This document shows, piece after piece, positions 54,527 through 63,694 of a stretch of DNA of 64,000 nt. The first letter of the stretch is position 1; every line of letters starts with the position of its first letter. The stretch comes from Paracidovorax wautersii. Its GTDB lineage: Bacteria; Pseudomonadota; Gammaproteobacteria; Burkholderiales; Burkholderiaceae_C. A model generated the notes under the pieces. The model made no database searches. It saw only the letters and a program-made list of their open reading frames with translations, and was not told where the DNA came from. Made by a program: the position numbers and the translations under genes. The stretch covers positions 544,776 to 608,775 of the forward strand of contig NZ_FONX01000001.1 in the NCBI RefSeq assembly GCF_900113035.1, read 5' to 3'.

Positions 54527-54877
54527 TCAGGGGAAGAGATCCCGGCAGATCTGCGCGCAGCGCCGGCAGGCCCAGGCGCAGTCCTGGCAGTGCTGCGCCT
54601 CGTGGCTCGCGCATTCCTCCGCGCAGCTGTCGCAGATGCGCGCGCACAGCTCGCACACATAGGCCAGGTGGGCGCTGTCGCGCGCCATGGCGGCGGCGGC
54701 GAGGCGGCACACCGCGGCGCAGTCCATGTCCACCGCGATGCACTTGGCCATGTGGCGCGGATCGGGCTCGCGCAGGCAGGCGGCCGAGCAGAAATCGCAG
54801 GCGTTCGCGCATTCGTTGCAGGCCGCGATGACGTCGGCATAGCGGGACTGGGAAAGGCGGTTGGGCAGTTCAAGCAT
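54527..54877 (-). CDS. Cys-rich four-helix copper-storage-like protein (DUF326/Csp)
   Basis: The 116-residue protein is unusually Cys-rich: CNECANACDFCSAAC near the N-terminus, KCIAVDMDCAAVC, YVCELCARICDSCAEECA and HCQDCAWACRRCAQIC. The regular CxxxC and CxxC spacing is that of DUF326/Csp four-helix bundles, whose cysteines line a core that stores many Cu(I) ions. No signal peptide, so probably the cytosolic Csp3-like type. No copper exporter is adjacent. Confidence 0.85.
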   Translation of the reverse strand: MLELPNRLSQSRYADVIAACNECANACDFCSAACLREPDPRHMAKCIAVDMDCAAVCRLAAAAMARDSAHLAYVCELCARICDSCAEECASHEAQHCQDCAWACRRCAQICRDLFP

Positions 54878-55129
54878 GGCGGTCCTTGGAACGTGTGGGC
54901 GTTGTCACCCGGTCTGCACGCTGTCCGTCGCGCGGCGGAATCCTTGCGCACCTCTGCTTTATAGGGACAGGCGGGCCTGCCGCGCTGTAGGACTCGGAAC
55001 GTAGTTGCTCAGCCGCAGCACCCAAGGCCGCCCCGCGCCCCCTCCATCGCGGCACATTCCGCAGGGCAGGCCTGCGGCATGCCGGGGCCGCTTGCCGCCG
55101 CGCGCGCCTTTTTTGCACAATGGCGGGCT

Positions 55130-56101
55130 ATGAACCGCAGACCCCTCCTTCTTGGCGCCGCCGCTCTGGCGGGCGCCTTCGCCTCCCCGTTCGCTCTGGC
55201 ACAGGACCCGCCCATGCGCCTGATCGTGCCCTACGCGCCGGGCGGCCCCATCGACGTGACCGCCCGCGCCTTGGCCGAGCGGGTGCGCGAGACCCTGGGA
55301 GTGGTCATCATCGACAACAAGCCCGGCGCGGGCGGCAACATCGGCGCGGACGCCATCGCCAAGGCGGCGCCGGACGGCCTGACCATCGGCATCGCGGCCA
55401 CCGCCACGCATGCAGTCAACCCGTGGCTGTATTCGCGCATGCCCTACGACGCGGCGCGGGACTTCGTCGGCATCACGCAGATGGTGCGCGTGCCCAACGT
55501 GGTGGTGATGAATGCCGCGCATGCCGATCAGCTGCACATCCGCACGCTGGCCGACCTGGTGGCCTACGCCAAGGCCAACCCGGCCAAGCTCAACTACGGC
55601 AGCGGCGGCAACGGCAGCGCAGGCCACCTGGCCGGCGAGATGTTCAAGCAGCGCGCGGGCATCTACGCGCTGCACATTCCCTACCGCGGCGCCAGCCCCG
55701 CGCAGCTGGCGCTGCTGGCCGGCGAGGTGGACTTCAACATCGACAACCTGGCGGCGGCGGCGCCCAACATCCGTTCGGGCAAGCTGCGCGCGCTGGCCGT
55801 GACCTCGCTCGAACCCAGCCCGCTGCTGCCGGGCGTGCCCACGGTCGCCAGCCTGTACAAGGGCTTTTCCATCGACACCTGGTGGGGCCTGGTGGCGCCG
55901 CACGGCACGCCGCGCACGGTGATCGCCCGGCTGAACAAGGCCTTCACCGACGCGCTGAAGACGCCCGAGACCAAGGCGCGCTTCGCCGCGCTGCTGGCCG
56001 AGCCCGTGCCCACGACGCCCGAGCAGTTCGACGCCTTCATGGCCTCGGAGCGGGCCAAGTACCAGCAGGTGGTGAAGGCCTCCGGCGCCCGGGTGGACTG
56101 A
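55130..56101 (+). CDS. Bug-family tripartite tricarboxylate transporter binding protein
   Basis: The 323-residue periplasmic protein begins MNRRPLLLGAAALAGAF with cleavage near ALA-QDPPM. LIVPYAPGGPIDVTARALAE, DNKPGAGGNIGADAIAKAAP, LNYGSGGNGSAGHLAGEMFK, and IPYRGASPAQLALLAGEVDF are Bug/TctC signatures. I chose 55130 because it gives a normal signal; an in-frame ATG at 55079 does not. No TctAB membrane genes are next to it, which is common for Bug orphans in Burkholderiales. Confidence 0.92.
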   Translation: MNRRPLLLGAAALAGAFASPFALAQDPPMRLIVPYAPGGPIDVTARALAERVRETLGVVIIDNKPGAGGNIGADAIAKAAPDGLTIGIAATATHAVNPWLYSRMPYDAARDFVGITQMVRVPNVVVMNAAHADQLHIRTLADLVAYAKANPAKLNYGSGGNGSAGHLAGEMFKQRAGIYALHIPYRGASPAQLALLAGEVDFNIDNLAAAAPNIRSGKLRALAVTSLEPSPLLPGVPTVASLYKGFSIDTWWGLVAPHGTPRTVIARLNKAFTDALKTPETKARFAALLAEPVPTTPEQFDAFMASERAKYQQVVKASGARVD

Positions 56102-56116
56102 GACGGCTCGGATTGA

Positions 56117-56182
56117 AGACCTTTTCGGCCTGCAGCGCGCGCTGCGCCTGCGCATTGCGCTACTAAATATATAGCAAAACCA
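56117..56182 (-). repeat. Dispersed hairpin repeat (intergenic)
   Basis: GCTAC-TAAATA-TATAGC (56158-56175) is preceded by a GC-rich arm (GCAGCGCGCGCTGC). It lies between convergent genes and resembles the other copies in reversed orientation. Confidence 0.65.
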
Positions 56183-56221
56183 GACCCTGCCCGCCATGCC
56201 GGTGGGCGGCGGCGCGACTGA

Positions 56222-56752
56222 TCAGCCTGCGTGCCAGCCCGGCTCCGCGGCCCGCTCGATGCGCTGGCCGGCCACGGCCTGCAGCGCGCCGGACGGCACC
56301 TGCTCAGGCGCCACGTCGGCCAGCGGCAGCAGCACGAAGGCGCGTTCGTACATGCGCGGGTGCGGCACGGTCAGCACAGGCGTGTCGATGCGGCGCTCGG
56401 CGAAGAGCAATACATCCAGATCGAGCGTGCGCGGGGCGTTGCGGTAGGGCCGTTCGCGCCCGGCCGCGTCTTCGATGCGCTGCAGGGCCTGCAGCAGCGC
56501 CAGCGGCTCCAGCGTGGTGGCGATCTGCGCCACGGCGTTCCAGTAATCCGGCCCGCCGGCATCGACGGGTGCGCTGCGGTAGAGGGCCGAGACGCGCAGC
56601 AGCTGCGTGCCCGGCAGCGCCGCGATGGCGGCGAGCGCATCGCGCAGCGCGGCCTGGGGATCGCCCAGGTTGGCGCCCAGGCCGATGTATGCGACCTGCC
56701 GCCCCCCCTGCGCCGGGGCACCGGCGGCAGACGGTCCAGACGTCAGCGTCAT
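56222..56752 (-). CDS. folK: Dihydropterin pyrophosphokinase (HPPK)
   Basis: The 176-residue enzyme adds pyrophosphate to 6-hydroxymethyl-dihydropterin in folate synthesis. IGLGANLGDPQAALRDAL, VSALYRSAPVDAGGPDYWNA, and RTLDLDVLLFAERR plus PHPRMYERAFVLLPLADVAP are family motifs. It overlaps pcnB by 4 nt (ATGA) and ends the hda-HAD-pcnB-folK series. Confidence 0.96.
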   Translation of the reverse strand: MTLTSGPSAAGAPAQGGRQVAYIGLGANLGDPQAALRDALAAIAALPGTQLLRVSALYRSAPVDAGGPDYWNAVAQIATTLEPLALLQALQRIEDAAGRERPYRNAPRTLDLDVLLFAERRIDTPVLTVPHPRMYERAFVLLPLADVAPEQVPSGALQAVAGQRIERAAEPGWHAG

Positions 56753-58386
56753 TCCCCGGCGGGAGCCGAACCGCCGCCCTCGCCTGCACCGCCTGCGCCC
56801 CCGGTGGGCTTGCGGCGACGGCGGCGGCGCTTCTTGGGGGCGTCGCCGGCCAGCGGCTCGCCACCATCGGCCGGCTCGAAGGCGCCATCGGCGCTGGATT
56901 CATCGCGGCTTTCGGCCGGCGACGCGGCTGCGGGCGCACGGGCACCCTCGGCCGGTGCGGGCTTGGGCACGCGGCGCACCACGGGCGGGGCCTTCTTCTG
57001 GCGGGCACGCTGCTCTTCACGGGCCTGGGCCAGCATGTCTTCGCGGCGGGCCTCGTCGGCGAGCTGGAATTCCTGCCACCACTCGGCCAGCGCTTCTTCG
57101 GCCTCGCCCACGTCGGCGCGCAGGCGCAGGAAGTCGAAGCCCGCGCGGAAGCGCAGGTGGGTGACCATGCTGAAGGGCGTGGTGCCCGAGCGCTTGTCGA
57201 AGCGCGGCTGCATGACCCAGATCTCGCGCATGTCGGCGGCCAGCTTGCCGCGGCCGGAGACGTCGCCGATGCGCTGGTCGAACACGTCGTCGATGGCGCC
57301 CTGCAGCGCGGGGAACGGGTGCTCGCGCTGCGCGAGGCGCCGGTCCCAGCCGGTCTTCACGTCCTGCCAGAGCACGCAGGCCAGCAGGAAGCTGGGCGCC
57401 ACGGGCTTGCCCTCGCCCACGCGGCGGTCGGTGTCGGCGAGAGCCGCCTGCACGAAGGGCGTGTCGGCACGCTCGACCACCACGTCCAGCAGCGGGTAGA
57501 TGCCGGTCGCCATGCCCAGCTTCTTGAGCTGCGCGATGGTGGCCAGCGCGTGGCCGGTCTGCAGCAGCTTGAGCATCTCGTCGAACATGCGGCTTTGTGG
57601 CACGTCGGCCAGCAGGGCCTGGGATGCGATCAGCGGGCCGGCGGTCTTGGGTTCGATGGTGAAGCCCAGGCCGGCGAGCTTGGCCGAGAAGCGCACGGCG
57701 CGGATGATGCGCACCGGGTCTTCGCGGTAGCGCGTGGCCGGGTCGCCGATCATGCGCAGGAGCTTCTTCTTGGCGTCCTGGATGCCCTTGTGATAGTCCA
57801 CCACGACCTGGGTCTCCGGGTCGTAGTACATGGCGTTGACGGTGAAGTCGCGGCGCGTGGCGTCTTCGTCCTGCGGGCCCCAGACGTTGTCGCGCAGCAC
57901 GCGGCCGCTGGCGTCCACCGCATGCTGCATGCCGGCGAGGGCCGCGCGCGAGGTCTTCTCGTTGCCGCTGACCTGCTGCTCGGCGGCGGTGTTGTCCAGG
58001 TAGGCGCGGAAGGTGGAGACCTCGATCACCTCGTGCTCGCGGCCCCGGCCGTGCACCACGTGGACGATGCGGAAGCGCTTGCCGATGATGAAGGCGCGGC
58101 GGAAGAGCCCCTTGACCTGCTCGGGCGTGGCATTGGTGGCCACGTCGAAGTCCTTGGGCTTGAGGCCCAGCAGCAGGTCGCGCACGGCGCCGCCGACGAT
58201 GTAGGCCTCATAGCCCGCGTCTTTCAGCGTGCGCACGACCTCGGCCGCGCGGCGGTCCACCAGGTCCGGGTCGATGCCGTGGACGGAGGCCGGCACTTCC
58301 TCACGCTTGCCGAAACGGTGCTTTCCGCCCTTGGCGGCGGCGCTGGAATCCTTGCCCAGCAGCTTGTCGATGAACTTCTTGATCAT
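56749..58386 (-). CDS. pcnB: Poly(A) polymerase I
   Basis: The 545-residue protein has the class-II nucleotidyltransferase head (YIVGGAVRDLLLGLKPKDFD, with catalytic Asp pair) and the RRDFTVNAMYYDP motif. The arm and neck regions follow (DPATRYREDPVRIIRAVRF). It adds A-tails to RNA 3' ends, promoting decay. The C-terminal 110 residues are Pro/Ala-rich and end in a basic KKRRRRRRK tract likely to bind RNA. ATG 58386 overlaps the HAD gene's stop. Confidence 0.94.
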   Translation of the reverse strand: MIKKFIDKLLGKDSSAAAKGGKHRFGKREEVPASVHGIDPDLVDRRAAEVVRTLKDAGYEAYIVGGAVRDLLLGLKPKDFDVATNATPEQVKGLFRRAFIIGKRFRIVHVVHGRGREHEVIEVSTFRAYLDNTAAEQQVSGNEKTSRAALAGMQHAVDASGRVLRDNVWGPQDEDATRRDFTVNAMYYDPETQVVVDYHKGIQDAKKKLLRMIGDPATRYREDPVRIIRAVRFSAKLAGLGFTIEPKTAGPLIASQALLADVPQSRMFDEMLKLLQTGHALATIAQLKKLGMATGIYPLLDVVVERADTPFVQAALADTDRRVGEGKPVAPSFLLACVLWQDVKTGWDRRLAQREHPFPALQGAIDDVFDQRIGDVSGRGKLAADMREIWVMQPRFDKRSGTTPFSMVTHLRFRAGFDFLRLRADVGEAEEALAEWWQEFQLADEARREDMLAQAREEQRARQKKAPPVVRRVPKPAPAEGARAPAAASPAESRDESSADGAFEPADGGEPLAGDAPKKRRRRRRKPTGGAGGAGEGGGSAPAGE

Positions 58387-59081
58387 GTCTTGGAAGGAAA
58401 CAGGTCCAGTATGCGCCAGCCTCTTTGCTGCGCGAGCGCGCGCAGGCGCGGGTCGGGGTTGGTGGCCACCGGATGATCGACTTTCTCCAGCAGGGGAACG
58501 TCGTTGAGGGAGTCGCTGTAGAAGGTGGTCTCCACATCGCCCCAGTCCCAGCCGCGCGCCTGCAGCCACTGCTGCATGCGCAGCACCTTGCCTTCGCGCA
58601 TCGAAGGCACGCCGCGGATGGCGCCGGTGATCCAGCCGCCGGCGTCGCGCTCCAGCTCCACGGCCAGCAGGTTCTCCACACCCAGCGCCCGGGCGATGGG
58701 CGTGGTCACGAAGTCGTTGGTGGCGGTGATGATGACGATCTCCTCGCCCGCATCGCGGTGGCTCTGCAGCAGCTCCAGCGCCTGCGGGCGGATCGCGGGG
58801 AGGATCACCTCCTGCATGAACTGCGCATGCGCGGCCTGGCTGGCCTCGGCGCCGCGCAGGCGGGCGGCCTCGGTGGCGAAGCGCACGTAGTCGTGCACGT
58901 TCAGCGTGCCGGCCTGGTAGTCGGCGAAGAAGGCGTCGTTGCGGCGGCCGAACTCGGTGCGGTCGCACCAGCCCTGGCGGATGGTGAATTCGCCCCACTC
59001 GTAGTCGGAGTCGAGCGGCAGCAGGGTGTGGTCGAGATCGAACAGGGCCAGTCGGGGACGGCGTTGCGGCGTATCAGTCAT
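58383..59081 (-). CDS. HAD-IB family phosphatase
   Basis: The 232-residue HAD phosphatase has motif I LFDLDHTLLPLDSD, motif II IITATND, the conserved Lys in SMREGKVLRM and motif IV YSDSLNDVPLLEKV. It resembles the PSP/CicA-type subgroup, substrate uncertain (phosphoserine or a polar phosphate). It lies between hda and pcnB with 4-nt overlap to the latter, as in many beta-proteobacteria. Confidence 0.92.
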   Translation of the reverse strand: MTDTPQRRPRLALFDLDHTLLPLDSDYEWGEFTIRQGWCDRTEFGRRNDAFFADYQAGTLNVHDYVRFATEAARLRGAEASQAAHAQFMQEVILPAIRPQALELLQSHRDAGEEIVIITATNDFVTTPIARALGVENLLAVELERDAGGWITGAIRGVPSMREGKVLRMQQWLQARGWDWGDVETTFYSDSLNDVPLLEKVDHPVATNPDPRLRALAQQRGWRILDLFPSKT

Positions 59082-59128
59082 GTATCAGGCGAAAGGCCGG
59101 GCGCGGGCGTGGGGGGCGGGCGCCCCGC

Positions 59129-59827
59129 TCACTCGGTCTCCAGCATGGTCTTGAGCAGCGGAACGGTCACGGCGCGGCGGGTCTGCAGGGCGAAGCTGTC
59201 GAGCTTGCCCAGCAGCTCCATCAGGCTGCCCAGATCGCGCGAGAAGCGGACCAGCATGAAGCTCACCACCTCTTCGGAAAGGGCGATGCCGCGCGCGCCG
59301 GCCTCCTTGCGCAGCACGGCGCGGCGCTCGTCTTCGTCCAGCAGATGCAGCTGGAACACGTCGCCCCAGCCCAGGCGGCTGCGCAGGTCGTCGCGCAGGG
59401 GCAGGTCGGCGGGAGGCAGGTCGCCGGCGGACAGCACCCAGCGCGGGGAACCCACGGCCGGGCTGATGGCATTGATGAACCAGTTGAAGGCCGCCGCCTG
59501 CTGCGCGGTGTTGTAGAGGTGGACCTCGTCCAGCATCACGGCCGTCCACCGGTCGTCGAAGGCGGTGGGGAAGTTCACCGAGGCATCCAGCCAGCCGACG
59601 CTGCCGCCCTGCTCGCGCAGGGACTCGCTCACGGCCCGCAGCAGGTGGGTCTTGCCGCTGCCGTGCTCGCCCCAGAGATAGGTGGGCACCGGGGAGCGGC
59701 GGGAGTTCGCATGGCCATCGCCCAGGGCCAGGCGCAGGTGCTGCAACGCGGCCGTGTTCTCTCCCGGGTGGAAGCTCTCCAGCGTGGGGCCGGGAGCCAG
59801 GCCGATGTCCAGCGCCAGCTGCTTCAT
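59129..59827 (-). CDS. hda: DnaA regulatory inactivator Hda
   Basis: The 232-residue AAA+ protein begins MKQLALDIGLAPGPTLESF, which contains the clamp-binding QLALDI motif. Walker A is YLWGEHGSGKTHLL, Walker B AVMLDEVHLY, and the sensor/arginine-finger block LSAGDLPPADLPLRDDLRSR. It promotes DnaA-ATP hydrolysis on the sliding clamp after initiation. The start ATG 59827 excludes a long upstream frame. Confidence 0.95.
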   Translation of the reverse strand: MKQLALDIGLAPGPTLESFHPGENTAALQHLRLALGDGHANSRRSPVPTYLWGEHGSGKTHLLRAVSESLREQGGSVGWLDASVNFPTAFDDRWTAVMLDEVHLYNTAQQAAAFNWFINAISPAVGSPRWVLSAGDLPPADLPLRDDLRSRLGWGDVFQLHLLDEDERRAVLRKEAGARGIALSEEVVSFMLVRFSRDLGSLMELLGKLDSFALQTRRAVTVPLLKTMLETE

Positions 59828-60219
59828 GAGGCCACGCCCCTGGCGGCGGCCAGGACAGGGACGCCCGGAGCGCGGCTGCGCCCGGTCAACGCGGACAGCG
59901 CGACGGCGTGGGACGGCAAGAGGCTGTGTACAGGCATGGTGGACGAATGGGACGGGCGGAGTCTCGGAAGCCCGCAGGAGGCGATGCGCCGGGGCGCAGG
60001 GCGCATCCGGCAGGAACGGGCACAGGTCTGGTGTCAAAACGGACCTGTGGCGCGGGATTTTAGCTGCCGCCCAGCCGCCCGGGCGCTTCGCGGCGCACGA
60101 GCCCCGCCGGGGCCGGCCCGGCCAACGCATGGGCATTGGCCGGGCCGGCGCGGCCAGCCGCTTAAAATCGCCCGGTTCCGGCCCGCCGCGCGGGCCTTCA
60201 GCCCTCACCCCCCGATTCC
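59828..60219. other. Intergenic region between divergent hda and purM
   Basis: No supported gene. A TAAAAT at 60163-60168 is a possible purM -10 box. The GC-rich stretch GGCCGGGCCGGCGCGGCC (60138-60155) precedes it. No clear hda promoter is seen. Confidence 0.45.
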
Positions 60220-61263
60220 ATGAGCTCCTCCGCCTCCACCACCCCCATCTCCTACAAAGACGCCGGCGTCGACATCGACGCAGGCGACGCGCTGGTCGAG
60301 CGCATCAAGCCGCTCGCCAAGAAGACCATGCGCGAGGGCGTGCTGGCGGGCATCGGCGGCTTCGGCGCGCTCTTCGAAGTGCCCAAGCGCTACCAGGAAC
60401 CGGTGCTGGTGAGCGGCACCGACGGCGTGGGCACCAAGCTCAAGCTGGCCTTCGAGTGGAACATGCACGACACCGTGGGCATCGACCTGGTGGCCATGAG
60501 CGTGAACGACGTGCTGGTGCAGGGCGCCGAGCCGCTCTTCTTCCTGGACTACTTCGCCTGCGGCAAGCTGGACGTGGACACGGCCGCCGCCGTGGTGGGC
60601 GGCATCGCCCGGGGCTGCGAACTCTCGGGCTGCGCGCTGATCGGCGGCGAGACGGCCGAGATGCCCGGCATGTACCCGGCCGGCGAATACGACCTGGCGG
60701 GCTTCGCCGTGGGCGCGGTCGAGAAGTCCAAGATCCTCACCGGCAAGACGGTGGCCGCCGGCGACGTGGTGCTGGGCCTGGCCTCGGCCGGCGTGCATTC
60801 CAACGGCTTCAGCCTGGTGCGCAAGTGCATCGAGCGCGCGGGCGATTCCGCCCCCGCCACGCTGGACGGCAAGCCCTTCAAGCAGGCCATCATGGAACCC
60901 ACGCGCCTCTACGTGAAGAACGTGCTGGCAGCGCTGGCCCAGCACCCCATCAAGGCGCTGGCGCACATCACCGGCGGCGGCCTGCTGGAGAACATCCCCC
61001 GCGTGCTGCCCGAAGGCCTGGCCGCGCACCTGCAGGCCGGCAGCTGGCCGCAGACGGAACTCTTCGCCTGGCTGCAGAAGACGGCCGGCATCGACGACAT
61101 CGAGATGAACCGCACCTTCAACAACGGCATCGGCATGGTCGTGGTGGTGCCCGCCGATGCGGCCGAAGCCACGGCGGCCACGCTGCGCGCCGCTGGTGAA
61201 GCCGTGTACACGATCGGCCGCATCGCCGAACGCGGCGACGGCGCGTCCGTGGTGGTGGCCTGA
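60220..61263 (+). CDS. purM: Phosphoribosylformylglycinamidine cyclo-ligase
   Basis: The 347-residue enzyme closes FGAM to AIR in purine synthesis using ATP. Landmarks: [71 protein letters not shown], and [17 protein letters not shown]. Full length. It precedes the AI-2E permease by 14 bp, the usual purM-permease pair. Confidence 0.97.
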   Translation: MSSSASTTPISYKDAGVDIDAGDALVERIKPLAKKTMREGVLAGIGGFGALFEVPKRYQEPVLVSGTDGVGTKLKLAFEWNMHDTVGIDLVAMSVNDVLVQGAEPLFFLDYFACGKLDVDTAAAVVGGIARGCELSGCALIGGETAEMPGMYPAGEYDLAGFAVGAVEKSKILTGKTVAAGDVVLGLASAGVHSNGFSLVRKCIERAGDSAPATLDGKPFKQAIMEPTRLYVKNVLAALAQHPIKALAHITGGGLLENIPRVLPEGLAAHLQAGSWPQTELFAWLQKTAGIDDIEMNRTFNNGIGMVVVVPADAAEATAATLRAAGEAVYTIGRIAERGDGASVVVA

Positions 61264-61277
61264 CCCTCCACCGGCCG

Positions 61278-62360
61278 ATGGCGCCACCGCCCGCCCCCGC
61301 TCCCCAGCCGGCACACACGCCACCCGCCCAGGGCCCGGCCCTGGCTCCTGCCGCCACGGCCCCCGTGCCGCGCCACGTCGCCACCGCCAGCTATCTGCTG
61401 ATGGCCGCCGCGCTGCTGCTGGTGATGTGGCGCGGGCTGCTGCCCGGGCTGCTCTGCGTCTGCCTGGGCTTTCTGCTCACGCGCTGGCTGGCGCAACGGC
61501 TGACCGACACCCGCCTGCGGCGGCGCCCTGCCGAGGTGGCGGCGGCGGCCCTCGTCATGGTCGGGCCGGTGCTGGCACTCTCCCTGGCGCTCTCGCATTC
61601 GCGCACCTATGTGGTCGATGCGCCGCAGCAATACCGCGACCTGCTGGACTTCATGGCCCGCACCGTGCTGGAGCTGCGCCAGAAGCTGCCGGCCGACATC
61701 GCCCGCCAGCTGCCCGAAGGCGCGGCGGAGATCCAGCGCATCATCGCCAACTACCTGGGCGCGCAGGCCGGCGCCCTGGCCGTGGCCGGCCGCGCCTGGC
61801 TGGGCGGCCTGCTCTATGCCTACGTGGGCCTGCTGATCGGCGCGCTGGCAGCCGTGCGCGTGCCGCAAGGCAGCAACGGCCCGCTGGTGCGCCACCTGAC
61901 CCAGCGCGTGGCGCTGCTGGGCGAGGCCTTCCGCCAGATCGTCGCGGCGCAGTTCTGGATCGCCGCGTTCAACACCCTGCTCACCAGCCTCTTCCTGCTG
62001 CTGGTGCTGCCGCTCTGGGACCTGCGCCTGCCCTACACGCCCGCGCTCATCACGCTCACCTTCGTGGCCGGGCTGGTGCCCATCGTGGGCAACCTGCTGT
62101 GCAACGTGGTCATCACCATCGTGGGCCTGTCGGTGTCGCCCGCTGCGGCGGCGGCCTGCCTGGCCTTCCTGATCCTGATCCACAAGGCCGAGTACGTCAT
62201 CAACGCCAAGGTGGTGGGCCTGCGCACCCACATGGGCGTGTGGGAGCTGCTCTCGGTGATGTTCGTGGCCGAAGCCGTCTTCGGCCCCGCCGGGCTGGTG
62301 GCGGCGCCGCTCTTCTACGCCTACCTCAAGAAAGAGCTGGACGCAGCCCGGCTGGTCTGA
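61278..62360 (+). CDS. AI-2E family (PerM-like) transporter
   Basis: The 360-residue membrane protein has about seven helices and the PerM/TqsA pattern: LLYAYVGLLIGAL, LITLTFVAGLVPIVGNLLCN, LAFLILIHKAEYVINAKVVG and LRTHMGVWELLSVMFVAEAV. The family exports or senses small solutes; the AI-2 name reflects TqsA and need not apply here. It has a Pro-rich N-terminal tail of about 35 residues. Confidence 0.9.
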   Translation: MAPPPAPAPQPAHTPPAQGPALAPAATAPVPRHVATASYLLMAAALLLVMWRGLLPGLLCVCLGFLLTRWLAQRLTDTRLRRRPAEVAAAALVMVGPVLALSLALSHSRTYVVDAPQQYRDLLDFMARTVLELRQKLPADIARQLPEGAAEIQRIIANYLGAQAGALAVAGRAWLGGLLYAYVGLLIGALAAVRVPQGSNGPLVRHLTQRVALLGEAFRQIVAAQFWIAAFNTLLTSLFLLLVLPLWDLRLPYTPALITLTFVAGLVPIVGNLLCNVVITIVGLSVSPAAAAACLAFLILIHKAEYVINAKVVGLRTHMGVWELLSVMFVAEAVFGPAGLVAAPLFYAYLKKELDAARLV

Positions 62361-62486
62361 CGCGGCGGCGGGCTGCGGCCCGCCTGTCCGAAAATGATCG
62401 AAAGCCGTCCTGAAGGGCCACGGCGGATAATCCACATCCCAGGCACCATGGGCACCATCGTTTGACACCACCGATGGAGCCCCGAT

Positions 62487-63053
62487 ATGAAAAGCTGTCT
62501 GATTGTGATCGACGTGCAGGAATCCTTCCGGCACCGCCCCTATTCCACCGAGCGCGACATGCCCGCCTACCTCGCCGCGCAGAACGCCCTGATCGCCGGC
62601 TGCGTGGAGCGCGGCGTGCCGGTGCTGCGCGTGCTGCACAACGACGGCCCCGAGACGCCGGACAACCCCTTCGCCATGGCCTCGGGCCAGGTACGGCCGC
62701 TGGAGGGCCTCGTAGCCTTCGACGAGGCGGCATGCTTCGTCAAGCACCGCCACAGCGCGCTGGTGGGCACCGGCCTGGACGTCTGGCTGACGCAGCACGG
62801 CATCCAGCGGCTGATCGTGAGCGGCATCCGCACCGAGCAGTGCTGCGAGACCACCACCCGCCATGCCTCCGACCTGGGCTGGCAGGTGGACTACGTGACC
62901 GAGGCCACGCTGACCTACGACATGCAGCAGCCCGACGGCACGCCGCTCTCCGCCGCCGACATCAAGGCCCGCACGGCGACCGTGCTGGCCGGCCGCTTCG
63001 CCACGCTCTGCACGGTGGAGCAGGCCCTGGCCCGCGCCGGAGCACCGGCATGA
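62487..63053 (+). CDS. Isochorismatase-family cysteine hydrolase
   Basis: The 188-residue protein has the catalytic triad of the family: D9 in LIVIDVQESF, the Lys in CFVKHRHSAL and the Cys in IRTEQCCETTTRHASDLG. Members hydrolyse amides such as nicotinamide or biuret, or isochorismate. The ATGA overlap with the DJ-1-type gene implies co-translation. Confidence 0.9.
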   Translation: MKSCLIVIDVQESFRHRPYSTERDMPAYLAAQNALIAGCVERGVPVLRVLHNDGPETPDNPFAMASGQVRPLEGLVAFDEAACFVKHRHSALVGTGLDVWLTQHGIQRLIVSGIRTEQCCETTTRHASDLGWQVDYVTEATLTYDMQQPDGTPLSAADIKARTATVLAGRFATLCTVEQALARAGAPA

Positions 63054-63694
63054 GCGCCCCAGCCACGCTGCGCGTCGCCCTGCTCGCCTTCGACGAGGTC
63101 GAGGCGCTGGACCTGGCCGGCCCCTACGAAGTCTTCACCACCGCCACCCGCATGGCGGCGCGGCTGGCGCCCGAGGCCCCCGCGCCCTTCGAGGTGTTCT
63201 GCGTGGCCCGCTCGCCCCAGGCCGTGCGCGCCCGGGCGGGCCTGCGCGTGCTGCCCGAGGCCGGCTTCACCATGGCCCCGGTGGCCGACGTGCTCATCGT
63301 GCCCGGCGGCGTGGTCGATGGCGCGCGGCAATGCCCGCGCACCCTGGAATGGATCGCCCGCACCGCCGCGCAGGCGCGCATCACCGCCGCGGTCTGCACC
63401 GGGGCCTTCCTGCTGGCCGAGGCCGGCGTGCTCACCGAAGGCGAGGCCACCACGCACTGGGAAGACGCGGCCGACCTGCGGGCGCAGTTTCCCGCGCTGC
63501 AGGTGCGCGAGGGCCTGCGCTGGGTGGAGCAGCCGGGCGGGCGGCTCTTCACCTCGGCCGGCATCAGCGCGGGCATGGACCTGAGCCTGCATCTGGTCGA
63601 ACGCCTGGCGGGCCGCACGCTGGCGCTGCGCACCGCGCGGCAGATGGATTACGCATGGAACGAGAACCCCACGACGGCACCGGCGGCGGCCTGA
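63050..63694 (+). CDS. DJ-1/PfpI-family protein
   Basis: The 214-residue protein begins VALLAFDEVEALDLAGPYEV, then LIVPGGVVDGA. The nucleophile elbow reads ITAAVCTGAFLLAEAG with the reactive Cys. THWEDAADLRAQFP and TSAGISAGMDLSLHLVERLA are typical. It lacks the C-terminal AraC helix-turn-helix found in GlxA-type regulators, so it is a standalone DJ-1/PfpI protein (isonitrile-hydratase-like). It overlaps the next gene by 40 bp. Confidence 0.9.
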   Translation: MSAPATLRVALLAFDEVEALDLAGPYEVFTTATRMAARLAPEAPAPFEVFCVARSPQAVRARAGLRVLPEAGFTMAPVADVLIVPGGVVDGARQCPRTLEWIARTAAQARITAAVCTGAFLLAEAGVLTEGEATTHWEDAADLRAQFPALQVREGLRWVEQPGGRLFTSAGISAGMDLSLHLVERLAGRTLALRTARQMDYAWNENPTTAPAAA

